Source of the DNA: SZAS-18 sp038322235
GTDB taxonomy: Bacteria > Verrucomicrobiota > Verrucomicrobiia > Chthoniobacterales > SZAS-18
Assembly: GCA_038322235.1 (NCBI GenBank)
Contig: JBBQFQ010000004.1
Location: forward strand, 62,001 to 126,000
DNA length: 64,000 bases
Direction of reading: 5' to 3'
Shown: piece after piece, positions 26,989 through 36,085 of the stretch
Layout of the letters: every line of letters begins with the position of its first letter
How positions within the stretch are numbered: position 1 is the stretch's first letter
Program-made: the position numbers and the translations under genes
The notes under the pieces: generated by a model
What the model was told of the DNA's origin: nothing
The model's database searches: none
The model's input: the letters and a program-made list of their open reading frames with translations, nothing else

Positions 26989-29900
26989 ATGGCCGAAGTC
27001 ATCCAGTTCGCTCAGTTCCAAGTTGAAGTCGATCCGGAAGGAAAACCCATCGAACTCGGACGGGGTGGCATGGGAGTCACCTACCGGGCGTTCGACACGC
27101 GGCTCCGGCGGCCCGTGGTCCTGAAAGTCATTCGCGACGGCCTGCTCTCCGATGACGTCGCCAGCAAGCGTTTCCTACGCGAGGCCCGTTCGGCGGCCCG
27201 GATCCAGCACCCGAACATCGCGACCGTCTTCGATCAGGGCCAGGAGGGAAACACCTTCTTCTACGCGATGGAGTTCATCGAGGGCGAGACGCTCCAGGGG
27301 ATGATCCGGCGCGAGGGCACGCTCCCGCCGCGCATGGCCTTGGAGATCACGCTGCAGGTCGCGAAGGCGCTCCAGGCCGCCTGGGCCGAGAAGGTGATCC
27401 ACCGGGACATCAAACCCGCGAACATCATGCTTTCGAAGGACAAGCACGGCGGCAACGACGTCCTCGTGAAGCTCATCGACTTCGGTCTCGCCAAGGGAGC
27501 CGTCGGCGCGCCCGGGAGCGAGGGCGACGGTGCCGTGACCGTCACAAACGACGGCGGACTCACCGCGGGATTCGTCGGCACCCCGCATTTCGCCAGCCCG
27601 GAGCAAATCGAGCCGACGGGTGAAATCGACATTCGCTCGGACATCTACTCGCTCGGCGTGACCCTGTGGTATGCCTTGAACGGCAGTCCCCCTTTCGGCG
27701 GCACCTCCTTCGTCCGGGTGGCGGCCCAGCATCTTTCGAAGCCGCCCCCCTTCGCCGATCTGAAGGATGCGCCCGCGCCCGTCATCGCCCTGCTGCGACG
27801 CATGCTCGCGAAGGATCGCGATGACCGCCCGAAGGATCCGACGGAACTCCGGCACGAAATCGAGGCGGCGATTCGTGCGCTGGATAGCGGCGCGGCCCCC
27901 GCTGCCCCGAATCTTCCGGCGCCGCCGATGCCGAAAGCGGCGCCCGTCTGGCCGCCGGTCATCGGGACTGTGCTCGGTGGACGCTACCAGCTTTTCGAGC
28001 AAGCCGGCGAAGATCTGACCGGCCGACTTTTCAAAGCCGGCGACCATCAGCAGGGAAACCGCGCCATTGCGGTGCGAGCCATTCGCTCCGGCCTGCTCGA
28101 CACCCCCACTGCCCTGGAGCGCTTTCAGCGCAATGCGGCCCTGATTTCGCAACTGAACCACCCTGGTCTCGTGGGTGGCGTCTCGCTCCAGCAGGCGGAC
28201 GGGGGCCGGTTCGCGACGATGGAATGGCTGGAGGCGCGCTCCCTCCTCGACCTGCTTCGCGCCCGGGGCGGCATGGTTCCCCCCGGCGAGGTTCAGACGA
28301 TCATTTCGCAAATCGCGAGCGCCGCGGAAGTGGCCGCTTCCGCTGGATTGGATGGGCTGGATCTGGCGCTCGGCCAGGTATCGCTGCACCTGCCGGATGG
28401 GCCTCCTCCGGGGGGATGGGACGCACTCCTGGTCAAACCGCTCGCGCAGTGGCCGCGCGTGCAGGCGAAGATCAACGCACTTGAATTCAGCGAGAAACAG
28501 GCGCCGCCTCCCATGCCGGAGGCGGATGTCGCAATGATGACGATCATCCCCGGCTCCATGTCGTCGGATTCGGGCGCATCGCTCCCCGCTGGTCAGCGCT
28601 ACACCCAGCGGCTCGGCGCCCTCGCTTATGAATTGCTCGGTGGGGCCCCGCACCGGATCGACCCCGAGCGTCTCGCGATCAGCGGATACACGTCCATTTC
28701 GGCGATTGGTGAAGAAGGGAACGCCGTGCTGAAGCGCGCCCTCCGACCCGCCCCCGGCGACGCCATCACCGGCCCCGCCCAATTCGCCAACTCGCTCGCC
28801 GCGGCCCTGCCAAAGCGTACCGCCGCTCCCCCTGCACCCGAGCCTCCGGCGACGCCCCCCCCGGCGCTGCCGACCGGAGCGCCGAAGCTCCCGGCTCCGC
28901 CCTCCCCTCCCCCGGGCCCGGCACCCCAGCGTCCGCCTGCTGGGATTCCCGCCCTTGCTCAGCCGTACGTTCCTACGCCCGCCCCCGCTCCGGCGAAATC
29001 CGGGAACGGCGCGCTGATCGGCGGCATCGTTGGCGCGGTTGTGGTCGCTGGATTGATCGCGACCGCGGTTGCCACACGCAAGCCGAAGGGAACCGATTCG
29101 GTCAATCCCACCCCTACGCCTTCGCTCGCAATCGAGCGCACGCCCGCGCCGACAGAAAAGCCCGTCGCAACGGGGAACCTCAGTGCCGAAGACCAGCGCG
29201 CGGTCGCCGGCGCGACCAACGTCGGGGCTTCCGCCTACCTCGCGGCCCGAAAAACGGAATCAAACCCGGTCAAAGCCTGGATCCGGGTCGCGGACGATTT
29301 CCGCCTTGGCTCGCGGCCGGATGAGTCGATGAAGGCATTCGAACGCGCGGTCGCGCTCGACCCCCGCTCCGCGGAGGCAGTTTCCAGCCTGGCGTACGCC
29401 CAGCTCGTCATGGCCCGGTTTGAGGAGGCCGAGCGGAACGCGCGTCAGGCGACCGAGCTCAGCGCCGATCTGCCGGCCGGCTGGCGAAACCTCGGGATCT
29501 CGAGCTATCTCAAACTTGACGTCGCCAACGCCGCCTCGGAACTGCGTCGGGCGATTTCCGCCGCCGAGCGGGCGCCCGCGAGTGCGGCGAACTACGCCGT
29601 GTGGGGCGATTCCTACGCGTATCTCACGCGCGTCATTCCGCAGGATGACGTCAAGCCGACGGCGACGCGCGGCTTGGAAGTGATGCAACGTGCGACCAGC
29701 ACCTATGCAAAGGATGCCGATTGCTGGCGGATTCTCGCGAAGCTCCAGGGCGAAGCCGGTCAGGTGGATGCCTCGCTCGAATCATACCAACGGGCGCTGC
29801 GGATCGATCCCGATTACGTGGAGAGTCTCAACGACCTCGCGCTGGCCTACAGCACGGCGAAACAGCGCCCCAAGTCGGTCGAGACGTATCAGCGGGCGCT

Positions 29901-31029
29901 GAAGATCAATCCGAACTACCCGATCGTCTGGAACAACCTCGGCTCTGAACTCATCCGCGTTCGCGAGTACCCGAAGGCGATCGAGGCCTATCAGCGGGCG
30001 CTCGCCGATGCTCCGAATTTCGTCTTTGCCCTCGACGGGCTGGCGGATGCGTTCAATCACAATCAACAAGGCCGCTTGGGCCTCGAAAAAGCGAAGCGGG
30101 CCACCCAGTTGCTTCCGAACTTCGCGGTCGCGTGGAAGACGCTCTCCGACTCGTATCGCCGGGTGGGCGAGTTCCCCAAGTCGATCGAGGCCGCGCAGAA
30201 GGCGATCGAACTCGCCCCGTACTATTCCGAGGCGCATGAGATGCTCGGCGCGGCCTACACCGCCAACAGCAAGCTCGAGCAAGGCATTGCGTCTTATCAG
30301 AAGGCCGTCGAATACGATCCCCAATCTGCCAACGCGTGGAACCGCCTTGGCGTTGCCTGGGCCCGTTCGAAGAAGGAGGACAAGGCCTTCGATTGCTACC
30401 AGAAGGCGGTGAAGGCGGATCCCGAAGCCTACGAAGCTTGGAACAACATTGGCGACATCTACAAGGGCCAGAAGAAGCTTCAGCTCGCGGTGGAAGCCTA
30501 CCAGAAGGCAGTGCGCATCAACCCGAAGTACGCCGTTGGCTGGAATGATCTCGGCTTTGTCCTCAATGACGTGAACCAGGACGCAGCGGCGCTCGATGCC
30601 TACAACAAGGCGGTCGCGCTTGATCCAGAGTACGGCGTGGCGTGGAACAACATCGGCTACACGTACAACAAGGTCGGCCCGCAGGAAAAGGCCATCGATC
30701 CTCTGCTGCGCGCGGTGAAGATCGATCCGAACTATGCGGTGGCGTGGAACAACCTCGGGTTCGCCTATGCGAAGACGAACCGCGTCGACGACGGGATCAG
30801 CGCCTATGAAAAGTCCGTCTCACTGCGTCCGGAGAATCCCGGCGCCTGGAATGATCTCGCGCGGCTCTACGATCAAAAGGGAAATACCGCGAAGGCGGCC
30901 GAAGCCCGGCGCAACGCGACGAACCCGCCCAAAGGCGGCACCCCGCCTCCCGCTGCGAAGCCGACCGGAAAAAACGAGTTCGAAAACATGCTTCGCAATC
31001 TCGAGCAGCAAATCGGCCCGAAGAAGTGA
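26989..31029 (+). CDS. Ser/Thr protein kinase with second pseudokinase domain, one membrane span and C-terminal TPR array
   Basis: A 1346-residue signalling protein. An active Hanks-type kinase domain occupies about 20-290: glycine loop ELGRGGMGVTYRAFD, lysine in VVLKVI, HRDIKPANIM, IDFGLAKG and GTPHFASPEQI. Residues about 325-600 repeat a kinase-like fold (GGRYQLFEQAG) but lack HRD and DFG, so this is a pseudokinase. A Pro/Ala-rich linker and one membrane helix (about 675-695, ALIGGIVGAVVVAGLIATAV) follow. The remaining 600 residues are roughly 13-14 TPR units, presumably periplasmic. I chose ATG 26989; an upstream in-frame codon at 26932 would add 19 unrelated residues. The TPRs probably bind a partner; no target is visible. 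Confidence 0.9.
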   Translation: MAEVIQFAQFQVEVDPEGKPIELGRGGMGVTYRAFDTRLRRPVVLKVIRDGLLSDDVASKRFLREARSAARIQHPNIATVFDQGQEGNTFFYAMEFIEGETLQGMIRREGTLPPRMALEITLQVAKALQAAWAEKVIHRDIKPANIMLSKDKHGGNDVLVKLIDFGLAKGAVGAPGSEGDGAVTVTNDGGLTAGFVGTPHFASPEQIEPTGEIDIRSDIYSLGVTLWYALNGSPPFGGTSFVRVAAQHLSKPPPFADLKDAPAPVIALLRRMLAKDRDDRPKDPTELRHEIEAAIRALDSGAAPAAPNLPAPPMPKAAPVWPPVIGTVLGGRYQLFEQAGEDLTGRLFKAGDHQQGNRAIAVRAIRSGLLDTPTALERFQRNAALISQLNHPGLVGGVSLQQADGGRFATMEWLEARSLLDLLRARGGMVPPGEVQTIISQIASAAEVAASAGLDGLDLALGQVSLHLPDGPPPGGWDALLVKPLAQWPRVQAKINALEFSEKQAPPPMPEADVAMMTIIPGSMSSDSGASLPAGQRYTQRLGALAYELLGGAPHRIDPERLAISGYTSISAIGEEGNAVLKRALRPAPGDAITGPAQFANSLAAALPKRTAAPPAPEPPATPPPALPTGAPKLPAPPSPPPGPAPQRPPAGIPALAQPYVPTPAPAPAKSGNGALIGGIVGAVVVAGLIATAVATRKPKGTDSVNPTPTPSLAIERTPAPTEKPVATGNLSAEDQRAVAGATNVGASAYLAARKTESNPVKAWIRVADDFRLGSRPDESMKAFERAVALDPRSAEAVSSLAYAQLVMARFEEAERNARQATELSADLPAGWRNLGISSYLKLDVANAASELRRAISAAERAPASAANYAVWGDSYAYLTRVIPQDDVKPTATRGLEVMQRATSTYAKDADCWRILAKLQGEAGQVDASLESYQRALRIDPDYVESLNDLALAYSTAKQRPKSVETYQRALKINPNYPIVWNNLGSELIRVREYPKAIEAYQRALADAPNFVFALDGLADAFNHNQQGRLGLEKAKRATQLLPNFAVAWKTLSDSYRRVGEFPKSIEAAQKAIELAPYYSEAHEMLGAAYTANSKLEQGIASYQKAVEYDPQSANAWNRLGVAWARSKKEDKAFDCYQKAVKADPEAYEAWNNIGDIYKGQKKLQLAVEAYQKAVRINPKYAVGWNDLGFVLNDVNQDAAALDAYNKAVALDPEYGVAWNNIGYTYNKVGPQEKAIDPLLRAVKIDPNYAVAWNNLGFAYAKTNRVDDGISAYEKSVSLRPENPGAWNDLARLYDQKGNTAKAAEARRNATNPPKGGTPPPAAKPTGKNEFENMLRNLEQQIGPKK

Positions 31030-31062
31030 GCTGCAGGCGGACCGGTGATCAGGGTTCCGTCC

Positions 31063-31644
31063 TCAATTCTTCGTCGCGAACAGTTCGTCCCAGCGCGTCG
31101 TCTCGTTGAACTTCTCGCCGGTCTTGTTGTTCTTTCCCTCCACGAGAAAGCCATCCCGGTTCATCGTGATGCTCACGTCGACATCGATCTTGCCCGAGGG
31201 CGCATCGACCGTCTCCGTGGAGTATTCCCCGCCCTCCGCCACCCCCGTGAGGAACGCCATGTAGGCGGTGATGGCGTAGGCTACAAAATTGTCCCGGCTC
31301 ACGCCCGCGTCGCCGGGACACATGGCCTTCAGAGCGACGAGGAGGGTCGTCCGACCGCTCTCGTTGTCGACTTTCACAATGTCGTAGCGATCGATGCTGA
31401 GCTTCCCGTCCTTCACGACGACGACGTCCGCCGCGAGTTCCTTTCTCCACTTCTCCCCCGTCGCGGCCGGTTTTTTCTCGGGGGCCGCCGCGGCCGGCGG
31501 GGCGGATGCTTCAGGTTTCGCAGGCGCGGCCGGGGACTTGTCCGCGGCGGCTGGCGGCGTCGGCACCGGTTTCTCCTGCGCCACCGCGGAGGATTGACCG
31601 ACCAACGCTAGCACGACTGCGGCAGGAACGAGGTGGAATCTCAT
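31063..31644 (-). CDS. Secreted Ala/Pro-rich protein of unknown function
   Basis: 193 residues. A signal peptide (about 1-23, ALVGQSSAVAQ) is followed by an Ala/Pro/Lys-rich spacer to about residue 60, then a compact domain starting WRKELAADVVVVKDGKL. The spacer suggests a domain held away from the membrane or cell wall. I recognise no family. It is convergent with the kinase gene (33-base gap) and shares strand with the DUF4388 gene upstream. Confidence 0.65.
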   Translation of the reverse strand: MRFHLVPAAVVLALVGQSSAVAQEKPVPTPPAAADKSPAAPAKPEASAPPAAAAPEKKPAATGEKWRKELAADVVVVKDGKLSIDRYDIVKVDNESGRTTLLVALKAMCPGDAGVSRDNFVAYAITAYMAFLTGVAEGGEYSTETVDAPSGKIDVDVSITMNRDGFLVEGKNNKTGEKFNETTRWDELFATKN

Positions 31645-31706
31645 GACCCGCCCTATGCAAGCAACCGCCGATCTGGCAAGTCGCGATCCTTCCGCTCTGG
31701 CCAGCG

Positions 31707-32549
31707 CTACTCCGGCTCAAGCTTGCGATTCGGGATGCTCCTGAGCATGCCCACGACCATGACCGGATCGAGGCTGTGCTCGAAATTCGCCTCCGCCTCC
31801 TCCGTCCAGCGGGCAAGGCCGTCCTGCCAGTGCGCGAAATTCACGAGCGCACCCATTCCGCCCAGACCGCCGAAGGTCGCGTGAACGGGCTTTCCACCGG
31901 CAAAGTGCAGCCCGGCCACCTGCCCATTGTGCTCGATTGCCAGGCTGCCGTTCCCCCGTTTTGCCGCCAGGCGATCGACCAACTCCACCAGAGGGAGCAC
32001 TGAAAGGTCGAAGGAACCGGCAGCCGGGTCCAAGCGCGCGCGCGCCGGAGCGGCCTCGGCTTGCGGTTCCGGCTCCGGCTCGGGTGTCGGCGCGGGAGGG
32101 CGCTCGACCGCCTCCTCGAGCTGGAGTCGCGCGCGCCGCGGCGCCAGAGACGCCTCCTCGGCGGCATCGGGCACAAAGAAGGAAAAAATCTCCTCGGGCG
32201 GCAGCGAATCCTCCAGCAGGGAATCGATCTCGATCTCCGACGCAGACTCCGATTCGAGGAACGTCCGTGTCTCATCATTTGCCACCCAGTGCAGCGGGAT
32301 TCCGCCCGTGCGGCCCTTGAATGCCGCCAGCACGGTCATGCGGTTGGCCGCGAGCAGATCCAGCACCACGACCAGCGCATCCGCCGGCATCGCTCCCGCG
32401 AGCATCAGCCCCTCAGAGATGTTCGTCGTCGTCACGAGTTGAAACTGCGGATTCTTTCCGCCGTACCGCTCGCGAAATGGCGCAAGGCGGTCCGGATCAT
32501 CGGCGATCATGACGATGCGCGTGCGCGGTCTGGGAGTCACAAGGGACAT
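31707..32549 (-). CDS. DUF4388 (PATAN-like) protein with degenerate receiver-like N-terminus
   Basis: 280 residues. The first 120 resemble a response-regulator receiver fold (IVMIADDPDRL, then VVVLDLLAANRMTV) but lack a convincing phosphorylation site. A Glu/Pro-rich linker (EPEPEPQAEA) leads to a DUF4388 domain at about 180-270: FDLSVLPLVELVDRLAAKRG, GSLAIEHNGQVAGLHFAGGK and a trailing W-x-G type element. DUF4388 proteins are common in gliding and polar signalling systems. Partner unknown; the kinase-TPR gene next door is a candidate. Confidence 0.72.
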   Translation of the reverse strand: MSLVTPRPRTRIVMIADDPDRLAPFRERYGGKNPQFQLVTTTNISEGLMLAGAMPADALVVVLDLLAANRMTVLAAFKGRTGGIPLHWVANDETRTFLESESASEIEIDSLLEDSLPPEEIFSFFVPDAAEEASLAPRRARLQLEEAVERPPAPTPEPEPEPQAEAAPARARLDPAAGSFDLSVLPLVELVDRLAAKRGNGSLAIEHNGQVAGLHFAGGKPVHATFGGLGGMGALVNFAHWQDGLARWTEEAEANFEHSLDPVMVVGMLRSIPNRKLEPE

Positions 32550-32593
32550 CTACGGCTGCGTCGGTGCCGCGATCAAGACCAAGTGTCGGGAGT

Positions 32594-33736
32594 TCACGGC
32601 GCCGTTTCGAGCCATCGGAGCACCCCGCGGCCCGCCCGATCGCCCGTGGCGAAGCAGCCTTGCAGAAGGTAGCCCCCGGTGGGCGCCTCCCAGTCGATCA
32701 TCTCTCCGGCGACAAAAACGCCCGGCAGGCGGCGCAGCATCTGCATCTCGTCCAGTTCCGGCCACGCCACGCCTCCGGCGGAGGAGATCGCCTCCTCGAT
32801 CGGTCGGGGGCCCCGCAGAGGGATCCGCACGGCCTTCGCAGCGGCCAGCGAGGGGCTCGCGGCGAACGCTCGCACCACCACGGCGGCCGCGGGCGAAAGC
32901 TTGAGCGGGCGTGGCTTCCCGTCGCGCTCGGCGGGCGTGTCGGGCTTGAAATCGATCACGATGTGCGGGTCGGAGCGTAATTCCCGCGAAAGTTGATAGA
33001 GCGCTCCGCCCTCAAGGCCGTAGCGAGTCACGAGCAGTTCCCCGCGCACCGTCCGGCCGCCCGCCGCGACGGCGAGATTCTTCAGCGGTTGCCCCTCCGC
33101 TTCGGCGAGCACCCCCTCCGGCCATTCCACCTCCCAACCGCCGTTCGCTGCGAGCCAGGGTTGGATCTCGACGTCATGAGCCGCCAGCAAGGCCGGCCAG
33201 CGGCCATCCGATCCTGTCTCAGGCCACGAAGCCCCTCCGAGCGCGAGCACGACCGCGCGCGCGCGGATCGCCGGACCGCAGGCGAACGTCAGCTCCCACC
33301 CGCCGCCGTCGCGTCGAAACCCCTGGAGCGATTGACCCACGCGAAAGGTCACCCCGGTGGCCCGCAGTCGGCTCACCCACGCCCGGAGCAACCGGGCGGC
33401 CTGCTGACCGCGCGGAAAAACGCGTCCGCTCGTTCCCACATAAGTCTCGACGCCGAGTCCATGAGCCCAGGCGCGCAGTGCCTCCGGGGGGAAATCCGCG
33501 AGGAGCGACGCCCAGCGCTCCGGATTCTCCCGATACCGCGGCGGGAAATTCGCCGCCGATTCGCTGTGCGTGAGATTAAGGCCACCCCGCCCCGCGACGA
33601 GGAACTTGCGGCCCACCGAAGCCTTCTGCTCCCAGACGGCCACGGGCCCACCGGCCGCCGCGATCACCTCGGCCGCGCGCAAGCCCGCCGGGCCACCTCC
33701 CACCACGGCGCAAGCGAATGAGGCATCGGGATCCAT
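32594..33736 (-). CDS. FAD-dependent oxidoreductase (HI0933/TIGR03862-like)
   Basis: About 380 residues. The dinucleotide-binding motif is VVGGGPAGLRAAEVI near the start, followed by ASVGRKFLVAGRGGLNLTHS, the strongly conserved signature of the HI0933-like flavoproteins. The C-terminal FAD loop appears as GVFVAGEMIDWEAPTGGYLL with GCFATGDRAG. ATG 33736 places the motif at the normal distance; an alternative in-frame ATG lies at 33772. The reaction catalysed by this family is not established. Confidence 0.88.
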   Translation of the reverse strand: MDPDASFACAVVGGGPAGLRAAEVIAAAGGPVAVWEQKASVGRKFLVAGRGGLNLTHSESAANFPPRYRENPERWASLLADFPPEALRAWAHGLGVETYVGTSGRVFPRGQQAARLLRAWVSRLRATGVTFRVGQSLQGFRRDGGGWELTFACGPAIRARAVVLALGGASWPETGSDGRWPALLAAHDVEIQPWLAANGGWEVEWPEGVLAEAEGQPLKNLAVAAGGRTVRGELLVTRYGLEGGALYQLSRELRSDPHIVIDFKPDTPAERDGKPRPLKLSPAAAVVVRAFAASPSLAAAKAVRIPLRGPRPIEEAISSAGGVAWPELDEMQMLRRLPGVFVAGEMIDWEAPTGGYLLQGCFATGDRAGRGVLRWLETAP

Positions 33737-33842
33737 CGGCTCAGCGTACGAGTGCACGGGACTTTCATCCACTCCGGGAAGTCGCGTTCACTCCGTCAGA
33801 AACTTCCGGGCCGCACGGAAGGAGCGCTGCCCTCCCGCGGCG

Positions 33843-34904
33843 TCACGACGAGGCGACCAGCGACACGAGATCGTTCACGAAGGCCTCTACGTCCCCATTG
33901 GTCGAATCCCAGGCGCACATGAGGCGCAGAGATCCGGCCGGGCCCACGTCGTCGTAGAAGCGCCAGCCCCGTTCCCACATCGCGAGGCAGACCTCGCGCG
34001 GGAGCTCGATAAAAACCGCATTCGCTTCCCGTGGCGGAAGAATTCGCACGCGGGGAAGTCCGATCAGTCGCGCCTCGAGCCGGGCCGCGACGGCGTTCGC
34101 AATCCGCGCGTGGCGGAGCCAGGCGTCGTCCCGCAAAAATCCGACCCACGGCGCCGAAAGAAAACGCATCTTCGAAGCGAGCTGACCGCTTTGCTTCTGC
34201 CGACGCTTGAAGTTCTGCGCGAGCGTCCGATCGAAGAAGACCACGGCCTCGCCGGCCGCCATGCCATTCTTCGTCCCACCGAAGGAGAGAACGTCGATCC
34301 CCGCCCGCCACGTCACGTCCGCCGGCGAGCAATCGAGCGCGGCGACCGCATTGGGGAAACGGGCACCATCCATGTGTACTCGGAGATCGAGCTCGCGCGC
34401 CATCGCGGTGAGCGCGCGCAACTCCTCGAGCTGGTAAATCGTCCCGACCTCGGTGGTCTGCGTGACGCTCACGGCGTGCACCTCCGGCGCGTGGACATCC
34501 CGCCGACCGGTGTACGCCGCGCGTAGACTTTCCGGGGTCAGTTTCCCGGAGGTTCCCGCGACGGGAATCAGGGACAATCCGGGCCGGAAAAATCCCGGTG
34601 CATTGCACTCGTCCGTCGCCGCGTGACTGTGTTGATGGCAGACGACCCCGTGGAAGGAATCGCAGAGGGATGCGAGCGCGAGGGAGTTTGCGGCGGTGCC
34701 GTTGAAAACGAAAAATACTTCCAGTTCCTCGCGTTCGAAGACCCGGCGAAATTCGGCCTCCGCGAGCCGCGTCCAGTCGTCATCTCCGTACGCCCCGGCG
34801 TGGCGGCCATCGTTGGCCTGCTGAAGGGCAGCCCAGACTTCCGGGATGATTCCGGCGTTGTTGTCGCTGGCGAAATGACGCGGAAGGAGCGGAAGCGAAG
34901 GCAT
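33843..34904 (-). CDS. Threonine aldolase-like PLP enzyme
   Basis: 353 residues, fold-type I PLP enzyme of the low-specificity L-threonine aldolase/beta-eliminating lyase group. Visible features: FASDNNAG at the start, FVFNGTAANSLAL, HSHAATDECNAP, HMDGARFPNAV and the PLP lysine in SFGGTKNGM. It would cleave L-threonine or related beta-hydroxy amino acids to glycine and an aldehyde. I chose ATG 34904. The tRNA-Arg gene starts 61 bases upstream on the same strand. Confidence 0.87.
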   Translation of the reverse strand: MPSLPLLPRHFASDNNAGIIPEVWAALQQANDGRHAGAYGDDDWTRLAEAEFRRVFEREELEVFFVFNGTAANSLALASLCDSFHGVVCHQHSHAATDECNAPGFFRPGLSLIPVAGTSGKLTPESLRAAYTGRRDVHAPEVHAVSVTQTTEVGTIYQLEELRALTAMARELDLRVHMDGARFPNAVAALDCSPADVTWRAGIDVLSFGGTKNGMAAGEAVVFFDRTLAQNFKRRQKQSGQLASKMRFLSAPWVGFLRDDAWLRHARIANAVAARLEARLIGLPRVRILPPREANAVFIELPREVCLAMWERGWRFYDDVGPAGSLRLMCAWDSTNGDVEAFVNDLVSLVASS

Positions 34905-34965
34905 GACGGGAGCAGAAATCGAGGGACCGAAACCGCCGCGCAACCCTGAATCCGTGAGCTTCGCG

Positions 34966-35037
34966 TGTCCCCGGCGGGAATCGAACCCACATCAAAGGTT
35001 TAGGAAACCTCCGTTCTATCCGTTGAACTACGGGGAC
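34966..35037 (-). tRNA. tRNA-Arg (CCU)
   Basis: Read on the minus strand, this folds as a full tRNA: acceptor GTCCCCG pairing with CGGGGAC, D arm GTTC/GAAC, anticodon stem GAGGT/ACCTT with loop TTCCTAA giving anticodon CCU, and T arm with GGTTCGATTCC. CCA is not encoded. The 5' half from the anticodon loop outward belongs to the 45-bp repeat that flanks the integrated element, so the gene is intact but its upstream flank is now element DNA. Confidence 0.93.
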
Positions 35038-35048
35038 GTTGTGTTTAT
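35004..35048. repeat. Left attachment-site repeat (attL), 45 bp
   Basis: Identical to 44671-44715. It contains the 5' half of tRNA-Arg(CCU) from the anticodon loop outward plus 11 bases upstream of the tRNA. Those 11 bases read ATAAACAAC on the tRNA strand, a plausible -10 region that the repeat would preserve. Confidence 0.9.
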
Positions 35049-35075
35049 GCGGTTCCGAGCGTTTTACTCAGTCGA

Positions 35076-35096
35076 AGTATGACAAAAAGTATGACA
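35076..35096. promoter_or_regulatory. Candidate integrase arm-type sites, left end
   Basis: Two direct copies of AGTATGACA (35076-35084 and 35088-35096), a 12-bp period, starting 28 bases inside the left repeat. A similar pair lies inside the right repeat at 44580-44597. Paired short direct repeats at both ends, on the element side, are what arm-binding tyrosine integrases use. Confidence 0.6.
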
Positions 35097-35142
35097 CCCG
35101 TGAAACACGGAGGACTGATAACACATCGCGGCTGGCGGGCAG

Positions 35143-35177
35143 CAAAAACCCGCCGGCCCTTTCGAGCGCGGCGGGTG
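35143..35177 (-). terminator. Intrinsic terminator at the left end of the element
   Basis: On the minus strand a stem of ACCCGCCG with CGGCGGGT (35169-35176 and 35148-35155) ends in a run of five T. It would stop transcription of the element operon before it reaches the tRNA gene. A diverged copy lies at 44811-44845. Confidence 0.7.
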
Positions 35178-35324
35178 GGTGGGTGGCCCCGGGTCAGTTT
35201 TCGCCGACGGTCCGGTCCCGCGGCTTCCGTTTCGCGCGCCGCCCGATCGGGCGGGAGGGTATGTTCGAGAGCATCCGTTGTCCGAGCGGGGTGATCATCC
35301 AGGCGTCTGTCGATTTGATGGGTT

Positions 35325-35627
35325 TCATTGAGGGTTTGGGTTGGGGTTCGAAATAAGCGCGCCGAGTTCATCGAAGGTGAAACGCTTCGGCTTGGAGGCC
35401 TCGTGATGCCGGACCCGCAGGAGCATCTGCGCATCCAGCTTGTCCCGCTCGTATCCGGTGAAGGCCGCGAACTGCCTCACGGTCGTGAGGTCGTGGTCAT
35501 GCATCGCTTGCTCGCGCACGAGCGCGGCGATGAAATCCGATTCCCTCGCAAACCCAGCAGCTCTCCGCATGAGCTGCATGGCGTCCCAAAGTTCGTCACT
35601 CATGGTGGCGAAAACGCGCTTAGACAT
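35325..35627 (-). CDS. Small protein with ribbon-helix-helix-like N-terminus
   Basis: 100 residues. The first 45 residues (VFATMSDELWDAMQLM, then FARESDFIAALVREQA) fit a ribbon-helix-helix strand-helix-helix pattern, so DNA binding is likely. The C-terminal half is charged and ends NPNPNPQ. It is the last gene of the element before the terminator and attL, a position suited to a regulator or to an architectural protein for excision. No family name can be given. Confidence 0.6.
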   Translation of the reverse strand: MSKRVFATMSDELWDAMQLMRRAAGFARESDFIAALVREQAMHDHDLTTVRQFAAFTGYERDKLDAQMLLRVRHHEASKPKRFTFDELGALISNPNPNPQ

Positions 35628-35659
35628 GCGCGCACCCTGTCTGCTTACCCCCTAAGCAG

Positions 35660-35839
35660 TCAATCTTTCTTTTTGTGACGCGCCGCAGCTGCCTTTTTCG
35701 CCCGTTCGGTACGCTGTTCCGCGGTCATCTTCGCCGCCGCCTTCTTCCCGCCCTTGGCCCCGAAGTGTGCCGATGCCGCACTCGCCCCCGCGGCGAGCTT
35801 CCTCGCCTGGGCATCGGTCATCTTTTTTTTCGCCGGCAT
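35660..35839 (-). CDS. Small Lys/Ala-rich KGG-like basic protein
   Basis: 59 residues if it starts at ATG 35839 (MPAKKKMTDAQARKLA); an in-frame ATG at 35878 is also possible. The body FGAKGGKKAAAKMTAEQRTE followed by KKAAAARHKKKD is extremely basic and resembles both histone-like tails and KGG-motif stress proteins. A related segment occurs in the element gene at 37641-37994. It may bind nucleic acid. Confidence 0.55.
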   Translation of the reverse strand: MPAKKKMTDAQARKLAAGASAASAHFGAKGGKKAAAKMTAEQRTERAKKAAAARHKKKD

Positions 35840-35877
35840 CCCCCGATCATGACGCGCCGGTTTCATCGGGCAAGCCA

Positions 35878-36084
35878 TTACGAGGCAATGATCTCCGCGT
35901 ACAGCCGATTGACCGCGCGCCCGGACTCCGCCCGAATGCGGAGAAAGAGCGCCTGCACCTCGGGGAGGTCCGACTGCGCCCGCGGGAGGTCTTTCACCTC
36001 ATCCCAAGCTTCGGGCGCGTTCCCCAGCTCCAGCCAGCCCTCCGCGGCGGCCATCGCGTGTTCGGTCTGTTGAGAGATTGGCAT
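35878..36084 (-). CDS. Small TPR-like protein
   Basis: 68 residues starting at ATG 36084, one base after the stop codon of the tape-measure-like gene. The sequence AMAAAEGWLELGNAPEAWDE and VQALFLRIRAESG is a helix-turn-helix repeat of TPR type. Function within the element unknown; it could be a chaperone for the long upstream protein, as some phage tape-measure proteins have. The alternative start at 36141 would run inside the previous gene. Confidence 0.5.
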   Translation of the reverse strand: MPISQQTEHAMAAAEGWLELGNAPEAWDEVKDLPRAQSDLPEVQALFLRIRAESGRAVNRLYAEIIAS

Positions 36085-36085
36085 C

